DNA from: Spongospora subterranea
Lineage: Eukaryota > Endomyxa > Phytomyxea > Plasmodiophorida > Plasmodiophoridae
Assembly (NCBI GenBank): GCA_900404475.1
Contig: OUQQ01000234.1
Location: forward strand, 5,922 to 27,346
Length of the DNA: 21,425 nucleotides
Reading direction: 5' to 3'
In this document: one piece after another, positions 1 to 9,511 of the stretch
How the letters are laid out: every line of letters starts with the position of its first letter
Position numbering within the stretch: the first letter of the stretch is position 1
Program-made: the position numbers and the translations under genes
Notes under the pieces: generated by a model
What the model was told of the DNA's origin: nothing
The model's database searches: none
The model's input: the letters and a program-made list of their open reading frames with translations, nothing else

Positions 1-2
1 GC

Positions 3-278
3 GCAGCTAAAGTCGCCTTGTTTTTAACTGGGGTCACCATCACCATATTCGGTCAATACCTGTTAACCATCGACCGTTCTTCCAAGCCGAGTGAAGTTAG
101 AGACCACAGCACTATCGAGCTCGAACATGAAAGGCGACCTTTGAAGCCTGTGCCTGTGGGATTATCAAGCACCAACGCTGTGAACACATTGGAACAGGAA
201 GAAGATTTGAGATATGACGAAGCTCTGGAAGAAGGTGGAATGGATTTCGACGGCATGGTCCAAATCGACATCGACTAA
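3..278 (+). CDS. C-terminal part of a multi-pass membrane protein (partial at the 5' edge)
   Basis: The frame is open from the window edge to a TAA stop at 276-278, so this is the last exon or part of it. It starts inside a hydrophobic stretch (ALFLTGVTITIFGQYLL) that reads as a final membrane helix. An acidic, hydrophilic tail of about 70 residues follows, with repeated E, D and R and no further hydrophobic segment. The G-x-YLLT ending of the helix resembles the last helix of NIPA-type magnesium transporters and other drug/metabolite transporter folds, but the fragment is too short to assign a family. The next gene on the same strand begins about 130 bases downstream. Confidence 0.6.
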   Translation, partial: AAKVALFLTGVTITIFGQYLLTIDRSSKPSEVRDHSTIELEHERRPLKPVPVGLSSTNAVNTLEQEEDLRYDEALEEGGMDFDGMVQIDID

Positions 279-411
279 TGTTCTGGAAGATTATTCAGGT
301 GGCGAATAATCGTAAATGATCTCTATTAATATATTATATCAACATGATCTAATTATCTTATACTGGATCGCGTGCCTTCTTATTCACCTATAAATCCATT
401 GATCGCAGTTG

Positions 412-1781
412 ATGGCAACGGCTGATGTGATCATCGAGATAGGTCACGATATCGCCGACGAGGACGATGATCAGGTGGAAGGCGAATCATCGTCTATTCG
501 CTTCTCGCCATCATCATCATCACAGAGCCACGATCCGACTGAGGTCTATTGGTGGCCAATCATCCTCATCCTCACATTCTGGTTCGTTTGTGAATACGCA
601 TATCGTACGTCGCACCACTCCGATGCTCCTTTCGAACCTGAATCCGATTCCCCCCAGCGATCATGATCGTGGCGGGTAATATCGCCCTTCTTTACCAAAC
701 CCATCGTATCACAGATCTGTTCAATAGTAAGGTAGGCAACATGGCGACAATCTGACACGAATCCTTGCCCGGCCCGTAATTCCTGATGTCTAGGGTATCA
801 GCACCATCCCTGTTGCCTTGGCTGCCATTACATATTCCCTGATCCTATTCACCTCCTCCCTCTCCCTTGCCCATATTGCTCTCTGGCGTCCGATAATCGT
901 GAACACCTATCGGGACCAGGTTCTCTGGGCGGTGCAGATCACTCCGCTTGATATGTTGTTGACCATCGTCGTCATCGGTATTGGTTCCGTTGTTAATCGC
1001 GTTGCCAACCTAATCCCCCTGAAAGATGTTGCCCACCGGTTCTTGCTGCATGGCCTTTCTATCGTATTCCTTCACACTCGTCTATCGACCACTAAACGGG
1101 TATTGCCCATTCACCAACACCCTCAGTTCTCTAATCCGCTCCTCAGATATACCTAATGGATTTCCTGATATCCCTGAGCAACCTCCATCGTATAGCTGTT
1201 CCCATCCCCTTATGGTATATTCTCATCTCTACGTCCGAGTTTGGCCGCCACGCCCCCATAGTCCACTCAATCTATTTCTACGTTAAGATATTGGTCCTGA
1301 TCGAATCGGCAATATCCTCCATAAAGGTCATTGGACATTCCATGCTCATTGCTCTCTGGCTCAACCATCGTCAATATTGTCAGGCCTCTCTAGATTTATG
1401 GAAATCTGCACCATTATGGGGTCAATATATTGTTGCCGCGAAGGACGATGATGATCACCAATGCGCCATATGCTTTGATTCGTTGACCAATGCAGTTTCT
1501 TTGCCGTGTTCCCATATATTCGTAAGTCGTCAATATTCCTGGTACTTGGTCTGAATCGGCTCCTATACTCTAGTGTGAAGACTGCATTTGTGAATGGGCG
1601 GATCGAGATCCATCGCTGACAACATCCCCATCATGCCCTATGTGTAGAGCGGCATTAACCAGGTAAGGCGATCGTTATGTCGCCTTGTTGACTAATGTTG
1701 AACGAGCTGTTCAGATGTAATGGCAGGTCATACAACACGAATTGTGGGCCAATCAAGTACGGGTCTGTACATTTAATATAA
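412..1781 (+). CDS. RNFT1: RNFT-type membrane RING E3 ubiquitin ligase
   Basis: Inferred exons are 412-604, 658-731, 794-1099, 1147-1521, 1574-1662 and 1715-1781, giving 367 residues. An acidic and serine-rich N-terminus is followed by several hydrophobic helices. Next comes the segment typical of RNFT1/2, ending in PIPLWY in exon 4. A C-terminal C3HC4 RING has Cys 297, 300, 312, His 314 and Cys 317, 320, 337, 340; its second half (CEDC...CPMC) lies in exon 5. Known family members are ER or Golgi membrane E3 ligases, with the RING in the cytosol. If the last intron (1663-1714: GTAAGG donor, GACTAAT branch, TTCAG) is not removed, a TAA at 1664-1666 ends a 346-residue form right after the RING. 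Start and RING are well supported; the last 20 residues less so. Confidence 0.85.
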
Positions 1782-1922
1782 AATAGTAATATTATGTATA
1801 AACAATTATCTACTGATTCGTTCAGCGATCGAAATCGAAAGCCAACGAACAATGACATAAGCTGTTGGCGGCGCGGCCTGTATCTGGCGCTGTGACTGGA
1901 TTGTCATATCAGGTTTTGCGCC

Positions 1923-2617
1923 ATGAAACCGGCGGAGAAAGCGGGGACCTCTGAAGAAATCAGCCGGGACGCTTGGTTCCCTCTTTCCACTGCCTCATTA
2001 CCGCCACATCTTCTGTCCTACGAGAGGTCGCAACTTTTCCCCCAGATCCAGTCGAATGTTTTGAATCATGTTCGCCGATGCCTTATCGACCAAGCTCGAA
2101 CACACATCAACCACGTTGAACAGTACCACAGCAGCGATTCACAGTTGATTAATATTGAGCAAAGACCAAGCCCTTCTTCAATTCTGTTCCATATATATTG
2201 GAAATATGCTGAACCAGGAGCTGTTTTATTGGCATCTCAGCACTGGACCGTCAAGCGAGCCGGAGAGTGTTTCCGCAGATATGATGTGCATTATTTCGCC
2301 AATGGTGATAGCTATTTCCAGACATCCCTTCCCGCTGATATATTAACAACAATAGATTACATCAGAGCGACAATATTTGGTTATATGTATTGCGTCCTGC
2401 ATTCACATCTTGTCTACTATTGCACTTAATTTTCTGTTTCCTTTATCGCATTTTTTTGCTTTTTTTTAACACGATAAATTCCTCAGCCTTGAAATGCATC
2501 AAAAGCTGGGGTCAAACTCGTTTTGGCTCCATCATTTGTGTTGATGTCGTGCTGTCAATTTGGGTCCTAGAGTTGGTATATTATGGCGCATACAGTGAGG
2601 TCGTGTTTGACGGATAG
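1923..2617 (+). CDS. Unrecognised two-exon protein, 195 residues
   Basis: Exon 1 is 1923-2379 and exon 2 is 2487-2617. The 107-nt intron has a TTAAC branch in a T-rich tract and a CCTCAG acceptor; removing it joins the two open frames into 195 residues. I do not recognise the family. The N-terminus is hydrophilic. The middle has aromatic and charged segments (YWKYAEPGAVLLASQHW, then a Cys-Phe-Arg-Arg-Tyr-Asp run), and the C-terminal quarter is hydrophobic (FGSIICVDVVLSIWVLEL), which could be one membrane-associated helix. There is no signal peptide. It lies on the same strand as its neighbours, about 140 bases after the RING ligase and 134 before the next gene. Continuous coding character across the splice supports a real gene. 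Confidence 0.6.
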
Positions 2618-2751
2618 CAATATGGCGCTATTTTATCCACACATTTTTGACTTACCTGTTGAGCTCCGCCCGAGTCCAGCAGGGTTTTCCAACAACATTA
2701 ATGCTGGTCTTGGGTTGTTGTTTAGCCCCAACGTCTTGATCCTACTTTCAT

Positions 2752-3967
2752 ATGGACCAGCAGGTCGTCCAGACATCTAGTGAAGGTGATCAAACGGACC
2801 CATTGGTCACCATCCTCGAATTGTCACCAGATGATGCAACTACTGATACCGGCGTTCCTCATCATGGCGAACCTTTCGATCACAACATAGTTAGTGAAGA
2901 TCAGATAAGAAGTGTTATCGATTCTGAATCTGTTTCGACTGGCATTGACGGCGGCGTCGATATTCTTTCGTCACCACATATTGATGATGATATCCCACAT
3001 ATAATGGCTCGTGATTCACAAGCTGTCAATAGCCCTAGTTGTGGTTTATTGTCAAACGACCGATCTGATGACGAGAACGGTTGCATATTACAAGTCAGCA
3101 ACGGACTTCCGCCAGCTGATGAAGATTTTTCAATATCGTCGATGAGTGAGGAGTTTATCAGGTTCACGGCGCAACAAGGTTCGGCTTCACCGTGTGGAGA
3201 TGTCCCTGATGTAAACAGTTCTTCAAGCCCCAGTGATAACATCCGAAGTGACAATTCTCCCGAAGAGGTCTTTGTTAAAGACGGAGAAAACTGGTTTGAT
3301 TTTGGCGAAAGTGAGACTCCAGAGAATGCTAACGAGGATGATGAGTGGGGTGACTTTGCACAACAAGATGAGAAAACATCTGTGGATGAAGTCGACGATT
3401 GGGGAAGCTTCGAAAAACCAGCGCAAGCTTCGGCTATCCCGTGGGACGAATCTGCTGATGAAGTGCAGAAGGCAATAGCAAAAGTAAGTACTGCTCTCCA
3501 TCGCCTGAGAATGTTAACCCATTCGATACTAGTGTCTATATGATGTTATTCCTGAAATTGAACGGTTAAATTTACCACAGAATTTTGAAATGGAAGGCCC
3601 AAAGCTCTCAGACTTGCTTGAAAAGTGGAATTCGGGGTGAGCATAGTATTTATTATTTGCCGGTATTGATTTGTAATGTTGACACTTCACTTGCCTTAGT
3701 TTGATAACAAGCGATGGGCGATTAAAGCCTCTCGCATCCACAGCTATATTCTATCAATCGCCACTTTGCGATATGGTCTTTTCAGATATGGGTTGCACGG
3801 AAACACCGCAAGCGCCATTCCAGAAACTCAGACGCAAATTTAGCTTACATTCCGATAACTGTCCGTATCCCCAAGCTGTTGAACCAGGTTCGATATCATG
3901 GTTGACCGATAGCGAACAGAAAAATAGTGAAAATGAAGCGCCCGGCGACACCGCGAAAGTACTTTGA
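2752..3967 (+). CDS. Aftiphilin-like acidic trafficking protein with W-G-F motifs
   Basis: Exons are 2752-3483, 3533-3636 and 3700-3967, giving 367 residues. The first 180 residues are acidic, rich in Ser and Asp and probably disordered. Then come the short motifs WFDFGE, DEWGDF and DDWGSF, spaced about 20 residues apart. Acidic W-x-x-F/WG-F peptides of this kind bind the ear domains of AP-1, GGA and AP-2 adaptors and are a hallmark of aftiphilin and gamma-synergin. The C-terminal part (LPQNFEMEGPKLSDLLEKW, then a basic Ser-rich tail) may form the helical portion. The likely role is an accessory factor for clathrin coats at the trans-Golgi or endosomes; this rests on motifs alone. The 49-nt and 63-nt introns both keep frame. 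Confidence 0.6.
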
Positions 3968-4195
3968 AAAGTGAACAACATTTTTTACACAATCCTATTC
4001 TATATTTCTCATAAAATTCGATACCAATCTGAACTGTTGGGTGTTTACAATTAAAATATACAAGTATAGGTCCTTGTGGGACAGAACAGGTTGAGGGTAA
4101 GCTCAGGGTATGAGTGTCTTGTTGATAGAGCACAACATAGCAGCCCTTGCCAGAATAATACGATGCTGCGTAAACAAGTTGAGGGACGCCTGATG

Positions 4196-5656
4196 TCAAA
4201 CACGATATGTTCGGACGACGTCGACGATCTTTTGCCTGCAAATCTGATAAAAAAAGGTTAGCCAGTCACTGACGTGCGAAATCACATAATCTATTACCGG
4301 GCAGCGTTCCAGATGTGAAGAACATTCGACACAGGCGCACATATGCCCACACCTGATTAAAACAGTGTTGATCACGCTCTCAAAGCATATGTTGCACCGA
4401 TCAGATTGCGCAATTCCGCTGCCTGGCACAGAACCAGATGAGACGATCATCATCCTTGACGAGGATTCTCCTGCATCCGACAGTTGCTCCACTTCTAACT
4501 GAGCCCTCAACCGGTCTATTTCAGCCCTCAAAATAACATTTTCTTCTTCCTCTTCTTTAGCTTTTGTTGTTCGCATCGTCCTTGAAGGTTTGAATTCAAT
4601 GGCAACTCGCTCTTTTCTGCTTCCGGCCTCCCATACTTCCCGGAATGAACATGATCCGATACCGCTGGTGAACACGCCAGGCCCATGCTTTTTACCGGAT
4701 TCCCAACGGCCTTGAAATACATCTCCATTGGCATAGTAATAGGTTCCGTCGCCAGATTGGTCAGCTTTATCCCACCAGCCCTCGTATTTATCGCCGTTCG
4801 CCCACTCATAAACGCCATAGCCATGCCTCCGATCGTCCTGGTATTCTCCCATGTGCCGATCCCCACAGGCAAACGTTTTTACACCTTTCCCATGCGCTTT
4901 ATCGTTGAGCCATTCGCCGTCATAAATATCACCATTGGCCATTGTCTTCACGCCGTTGCCGTTCATCCTCCCTTCCTTCCAGAACCCTTGATATTTGTCA
5001 CCATTACTCCAAGTATAAGTGCCGAACCCTTCACGTTTATCGCAGGAGTACATGCCTTCATGTAGGTCCCCACAGGCAAACTTTTTGACACCACGGCCGT
5101 GCGCCTTGTCATCTTTCCATTCACCTTTATAAATATCCCCATTCGCCATGTACTTGACTCCATGTCCTGACATCTTTCCTTGACGCCACTGACCCTTATA
5201 GACATCATTGTTTGTCCAACGGTAGACCCCATACCCTTCACGTTTGTCCATCACATAATTTCCATCGTGTCGGTCACCGTTTGCAAATATTTTGACTCCG
5301 TACCCGTGGGCCTTGTCGTCAAGCCATTCCCCGTCATAAACATCGCCGTTAGCCATGGTTTTCTTGCCTTTCCCCGTCATCTTACCATGTATCCATTGGC
5401 CCTCATAGAAATCATTATTCGCCCAGCGAAATCGGCCATACCCATGCATCCTAGATCCGTGCCACTCCCCTTCATACTGATCGCCCGTGTCCCAGCGGTA
5501 AAGACCTGTTCTCCCTGGGCCCGGTGTCGGGTTGGCCACCAGCTCGTTCTCCTTATTGTGGGGTGATCGGTTCTTGACCTGCGTGGTGACTCGTTTTCGC
5601 TGCGAGACCGTCCGATCGGTGGCCAGCATGGTCGCCGCCGCCTTGCCCATCTCCAT
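4196..5656 (-). CDS. MORN-repeat, coiled-coil and RING finger protein
   Basis: The ATG is at 5656-5654 and the stop at 4198-4196. A single 54-nt intron (4244-4297) splits the RING just before its last cysteine pair member, giving 468 residues spliced. After a basic 50-residue leader come 12 MORN repeats of 23 residues (61 to about 332, pattern Y-x-G-x-W...G-x-G...NGD). A Glu-rich coiled coil follows (about 366-392). The C-terminal RING has Cys 421, 424, 436, His 438, Cys 442, 445, 452, 455, with the C-G-H-x3-C spacing of MGRN1 or IAP-type RINGs. MORN arrays form elongated scaffolds that associate with membranes or cytoskeleton; the RING suggests an E3 ligase recruited by that scaffold, which is inference. 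Without splicing, the frame stays open through the intron and adds 18 residues inside the RING. Confidence 0.9.
   Translation of the reverse strand: MEMGKAAATMLATDRTVSQRKRVTTQVKNRSPHNKENELVANPTPGPGRTGLYRWDTGDQYEGEWHGSRMHGYGRFRWANNDFYEGQWIHGKMTGKGKKTMANGDVYDGEWLDDKAHGYGVKIFANGDRHDGNYVMDKREGYGVYRWTNNDVYKGQWRQGKMSGHGVKYMANGDIYKGEWKDDKAHGRGVKKFACGDLHEGMYSCDKREGFGTYTWSNGDKYQGFWKEGRMNGNGVKTMANGDIYDGEWLNDKAHGKGVKTFACGDRHMGEYQDDRRHGYGVYEWANGDKYEGWWDKADQSGDGTYYYANGDVFQGRWESGKKHGPGVFTSGIGSCSFREVWEAGSRKERVAIEFKPSRTMRTTKAKEEEEENVILRAEIDRLRAQLEVEQLSDAGESSSRMMIVSSGSVPGSGIAQSDRCNICFESVINTVLIRCGHMCACVECSSHLERCPVIDYVISHVSDWLTFFYQICRQKIVDVVRTYRV
4649..5476 (-). repeat. Twelve-unit MORN array with a three-unit (about 207 bp) higher-order period
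   Basis: The repeats begin at 5476 and each takes 69 bases. Every third unit matches best: units 4, 7 and 10 begin with His and carry a charged pair before G-x-G; units 2, 5 and 8 carry G-K/R-M; units 3, 6 and 9 carry D/N-D-K-A-H-G. The blocks are therefore 5476-5270, 5269-5063, 5062-4856 and a more diverged 4855-4649. The pattern implies block duplication of three MORN units after the basic repeat had formed. Confidence 0.85.
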
Positions 5657-6842
5657 CACGACGCCGACCGAGAGACGCTGAGCTCGAATCGATCAGGTGA
5701 TAGGATGAGTGTCGTGAGTGACGTTGACTTGAACACGGACAATAGTCGTGTTACCAAGGTAAAAACACTTATGAGTCTGGGACCCGTTCCAATATGACCG
5801 TCTCAACACCCGCCAGCAATGCACCTCTCTATCTCTGGCTCTTTAGCTCTGTGACCACACTGAGCCACAACCACACCCGGACCAGCAAATGGCTGCAGGC
5901 GGCAATCAATCTGGGACTATCAGCGATCAAGCAGCTGCAATCCCATCGATCACGACCATGTCGACTTGGGTCGACAGAGGAAAGTGGGGCTGGCTCTTAA
6001 GTGCGTAGGTCTGGCGCCACGAAAAGGGATAAGCACCAGCATGTAAGCGCTTGCTTACGGGTGGATGAGACAGAGTAGGAAGCAAACCGGGAGTCGTGAA
6101 AGACTAACCACAAAATACAACATCTTTAGATTTGCTCTGATTATGGAAATTGTGTCTCCGCCTTTGATCAAAACCTATTTGTTGATCCTGGAAAAATTAT
6201 TATTTGCTTAAGTTTGCCCTCGAAACCTGAAAGTAAATTGAAATTACAAAACAGAAAATGGAACATATTCACAGGGAGCTTTCACGGATCACAAAGCAAT
6301 TTACGCCACATACGGGGTGTAGTTTTCACCTTCTCCGCTGGAAGAATAACAAGCATTCAATCTTCAGTCAATCCGGTGACCAGCACAGATCCATGTTACC
6401 CGGTTGCTTAACTTGGTGGGATGTGCCTTACCTGTATCCCGCCGGTGTAACGCTGTGCCGTACTGTCTCACAATAATCCCCCGCCCGTCCTGTCTGCTGC
6501 CGATGTTGCCAACTTGAGGAATATGCATGCCGGTGTACACACCGGTACAGCTCCAAGAGACGTCGAGTGTGTATAGCCCCGAAAACAACTGTAGATCATA
6601 TAACTGCGTGCCCTTGGGTTTGAGGGGTTTTGTGGCACACTTCAACTCACGATTTACAGCTTTGTAACAATGCAGATCGAAATCCGGAGTTGTAGGTTTC
6701 TTTGATAAGCATGGAATTGAGGTTCAGACAAATTTTCTTTGCAGCATAGTTCTGGTAACTCGCTTTGGTGTTTGGGGTAAGATGTCCGGGGCCGTGACAC
6801 TTAGTTGTCGTACAGGACAGCATAACTTCGCCAACGAAAAAG
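5657..6842. other. Gap between divergent genes; no confident gene
   Basis: This stretch separates the minus-strand MORN-RING gene from the plus-strand RMC1 gene and must hold both promoters. Several short open stretches could be exons of a small plus-strand gene. One starts at ATG 5705 (18 codons, then GTAAAA); another at ATG 5889 runs to a possible GTGCGT donor at 6001. A good acceptor (ACTAACC branch, CTTTAG) ends at 6129, and the frame after it stays open to 6413. I found no combination giving a recognisable protein, so nothing is called. A perfect inverted repeat (CCGGTGT-AC-ACACCGG) lies at 6530-6545. Confidence 0.4.
6530..6545. promoter_or_regulatory. Short perfect inverted repeat upstream of RMC1
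   Basis: The two 7-base arms CCGGTGT and ACACCGG are perfectly complementary and separated by two bases. The element sits about 300 bases upstream of the RMC1 start, in a stretch without a confident gene. Palindromes of this size can be dimeric factor sites, but chance occurrence is possible and no second copy was noticed. Confidence 0.2.
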
Positions 6843-8866
6843 ATGCTTGCCACTCACCCATCCCATGTAGTACTGCAGGATTGCTATGGCGACGACAACA
6901 GCACCCCGGTTCACTTTATAGCCGCTGACGAATGGTCTGGCGGCATCGTAGTTGCTCAAGGGAAAATGCTTTCCTTGATGGGGCATGAGCAGAAAGTGAA
7001 TGATATCCTTTTGCCTGCAATCGGAACTGATTTTTTCTTGGCAGATTCATTTAGTTGATACAGGCTTGTCGCTTGCGCAAAGGTCATCAGATACTGAGCT
7101 CTGGGCAGTACTGTATGCCACCAACCATCTAATTATTTATGAAGATTCTGAGGTTATTGCCGAGTCGATATTCCATAATCAGCGAATCATGGCGCTGCAT
7201 TGGCTCAATTCATCATACGCCCAGCTTTTAATATCGTCGTCTTCTTCTATATCTTTTTTTAACGTAATTTGCCCTAGCCTTTCATTGCAACTGGTTTTGA
7301 ATCTATGTGATAGGTTGATAGAAAGACAAAGTCTCTTCACATGGTTCGGAGTCAGACTCGGAATACATTCGATGAATGGTTTTTGGTAATTACCCCCAAT
7401 TGATTTTCTTGATTGTATTGAAAACATCGGTTTTCTAGCCATCTTTCAAGATGCTACTTTGTGTAAATGTCAAAAACCGTTTTGACATTTGGGAGATGAA
7501 AGATGCAGGTCCGAAAAAGCTCTCCAGTTTTGCAATCGGCGTGATACTTGACGCATCTCCTGAAGAAGTTTCGCGCCAGGTGCGCTTTGTTGAAATTTAC
7601 GGTCGTCCGACTTTGCTTCTAGTGGAAGAGGCTGCTGGTAAACTACACGTTTACGCTGTTGAACGTGGCAGTCTACGCCAAACTCACACGTTCGGCCTGT
7701 TCTCACCCGGCCCGTTTCACTTGTTTGTTGTTGACAATGTGATTCTTGCGATATCTTACGACAAATGTCATTTGCCCTTGCTATTTGATGTTCAAGAGGC
7801 AACTGGAAGCTGTCCCCTTGTTTCGCCTCTACCCATGCAATTCACACTTGATCTTGAAGGTGTCGAGTGGAAGGCGCTGCTTCCCGATAAAATGGTGTTC
7901 GCCAAGAACGGAAATGCGAAAAAGCTCACCTTGTGCTTAGATTTTATCATTGACAGTTGGGGCAACGCTGACCCTGATTCGCTAATCAGTTTTCTCTGCC
8001 GACGCCATGGCGGCGAAATGTATATTTTGAAAGTTGTACGGCACTTTGCATTACAAGAGAATTTTTCGTCCAGATTATCTCGGTCGTTAACGTCGTTGGC
8101 GGTTAGTAGTTTTCAAAAATCAAAACCTCATGCACAGCCAAGCAATCTACAACACCATCATAGCTTCATAAGCCAAGTTGAAATTGTCGATGTTTTTCGT
8201 CAGCTCATGCCGATCGCAAGTCTTCGGCATTTGGAAGCTATTTGTATAGAATTTTTCGAATCCTTGGTCACTCACCATATTGTTCCCTGTGATCTGCTTG
8301 TTTTTCTTATTGTCGATGTCCTTGTTGGCAGTTCCCGCTTTCACCAACTTCAACAGTTTGCCCAGTAAGTCAGGCGACCGTCCTGAATGTCATTACTCAA
8401 ATGTTGGATCAGGTACCATATGTTCCCTGATACAATTGAGCTCGCCCGTCTGTTGTGTAAAACTGGTTCCGAGTTACACGAGCCTCTTTCTCAACTTGGT
8501 CTGGACATGATGCATCGTCTCGGCGCTTATGATTGCATATTGGATACCATGCTCATGGAAGTTCCCAACAGTAACTTACCGCGAGAAATTGTGTTGGCTT
8601 TGCGGTTTATTCAAACCCGAAGTGCCTACTTTGAGAAGATCGGCGAACCAAACCCTCGGAGATTTTTATTGCTAGCTTTGTCGTCTGGCTGTAGATCGAC
8701 GCTGGTTGACGTCTTCCATCATTTCCAACTTAGGAACTTGTCACGATTCGGTGATGGCAAATTTCGGCATGAAGATGATTGCGAAGAGTTTGTCATCCTT
8801 TATAACAACTTGATGAATGAAGATCGTGATATGAGTTTCAGTGCAAGCGGGGTTCAGGAGCTGTAG
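6843..8866 (+). CDS. RMC1: RMC1, regulator of the MON1-CCZ1 complex (Mic1 domain)
   Basis: Exons are 6843-6995, 7045-7263, 7314-7385, 7439-8364 and 8413-8866, giving 607 residues; animal RMC1 has roughly 650. The N-terminal two thirds reads as a beta-propeller-like series of short strands. The C-terminal Mic1 domain (about residue 400 on) is recognisable from a helix ending QLQQFAQYHMFPD, then a QLGLDMMHRL stretch and an ALRFI stretch, all matching the family. In animals RMC1 joins the MON1-CCZ1 exchange factor that activates Rab7 on late endosomes, supporting endosome maturation and autophagy. The assignment rests on motif order and spacing. The start ATG is the first in the exon and gives a plausible family N-terminus; an upstream exon cannot be excluded. 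Confidence 0.85.
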
Positions 8867-9511
8867 CCAATATTTTTGAGCATTTTGTACTTTTCACAAA
8901 GTCGAACAAACAAATTTACATCGAGTCTGGTCGTCCGGCATGATTCGCAACTGATTAATTACCAATCTGATTTCTATTTATCAAGCCTTCGTGACGATTA
9001 ATGACCAGCCGGGGTTTTATGCCAGGTTGTTGTGTTGCGATATCGCTTCAATAGAATTGCAATATATATTTTGAGCACAAGCTTTCACCACTTCTATCTG
9101 TTTTCGCGGCACCGGAATATCAGAATTCGATGATGAAAGTGGACATCATCGGATTTGGCAAAAAAAACTATGGTTGCAGCGGTGGTTCGCACAAACAAAT
9201 ACTTTCAACATCACCGATTAGGTTTTGATGCAAATCAGTTTAGGTTTCTTGAACACCGTTTTTCAATTTTGGCAGTTAGCACTTCTACCAGGATAGTTTA
9301 TACAGTGTTTATACCCTAATTAGATCGGTTGTTGGCAATCTTGTGAGGTTCATTCTGTAAAAAATAATCATGTATTTCCATCGTCGTCAGACAGGATGTT
9401 CAGTGTACCTACACACAGGTTGCGCTCCGTGTTGTGCCCCTACCGGAGTGAACCGGTCACCGGGGTCAATGGTCACTATGTGGGATAGATCATTTCCGCA
9501 CATGTGTCAGA
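8867..9511. other. Intergenic spacer, AT-rich
   Basis: The spacer lies between the stop of RMC1 and the start of the GTPBP-type gene. No open frame with coding character, RNA gene or obvious repeat was seen on either strand. It presumably contains the RMC1 3' end signals and the promoter of the next gene. Confidence 0.6.

Noticed and set aside
4528..5566. Long open frames on both strands inside the MORN array.
   Set aside because: The repeat has a 69-base period, a multiple of three, so stop-free shadow frames repeat with it. Only the minus frame encodes MORN repeats.
6364..6645. Minus-strand frame of 93 codons in the RMC1 upstream region.
   Set aside because: No recognisable motif, splice partner or neighbour relationship; probably chance.
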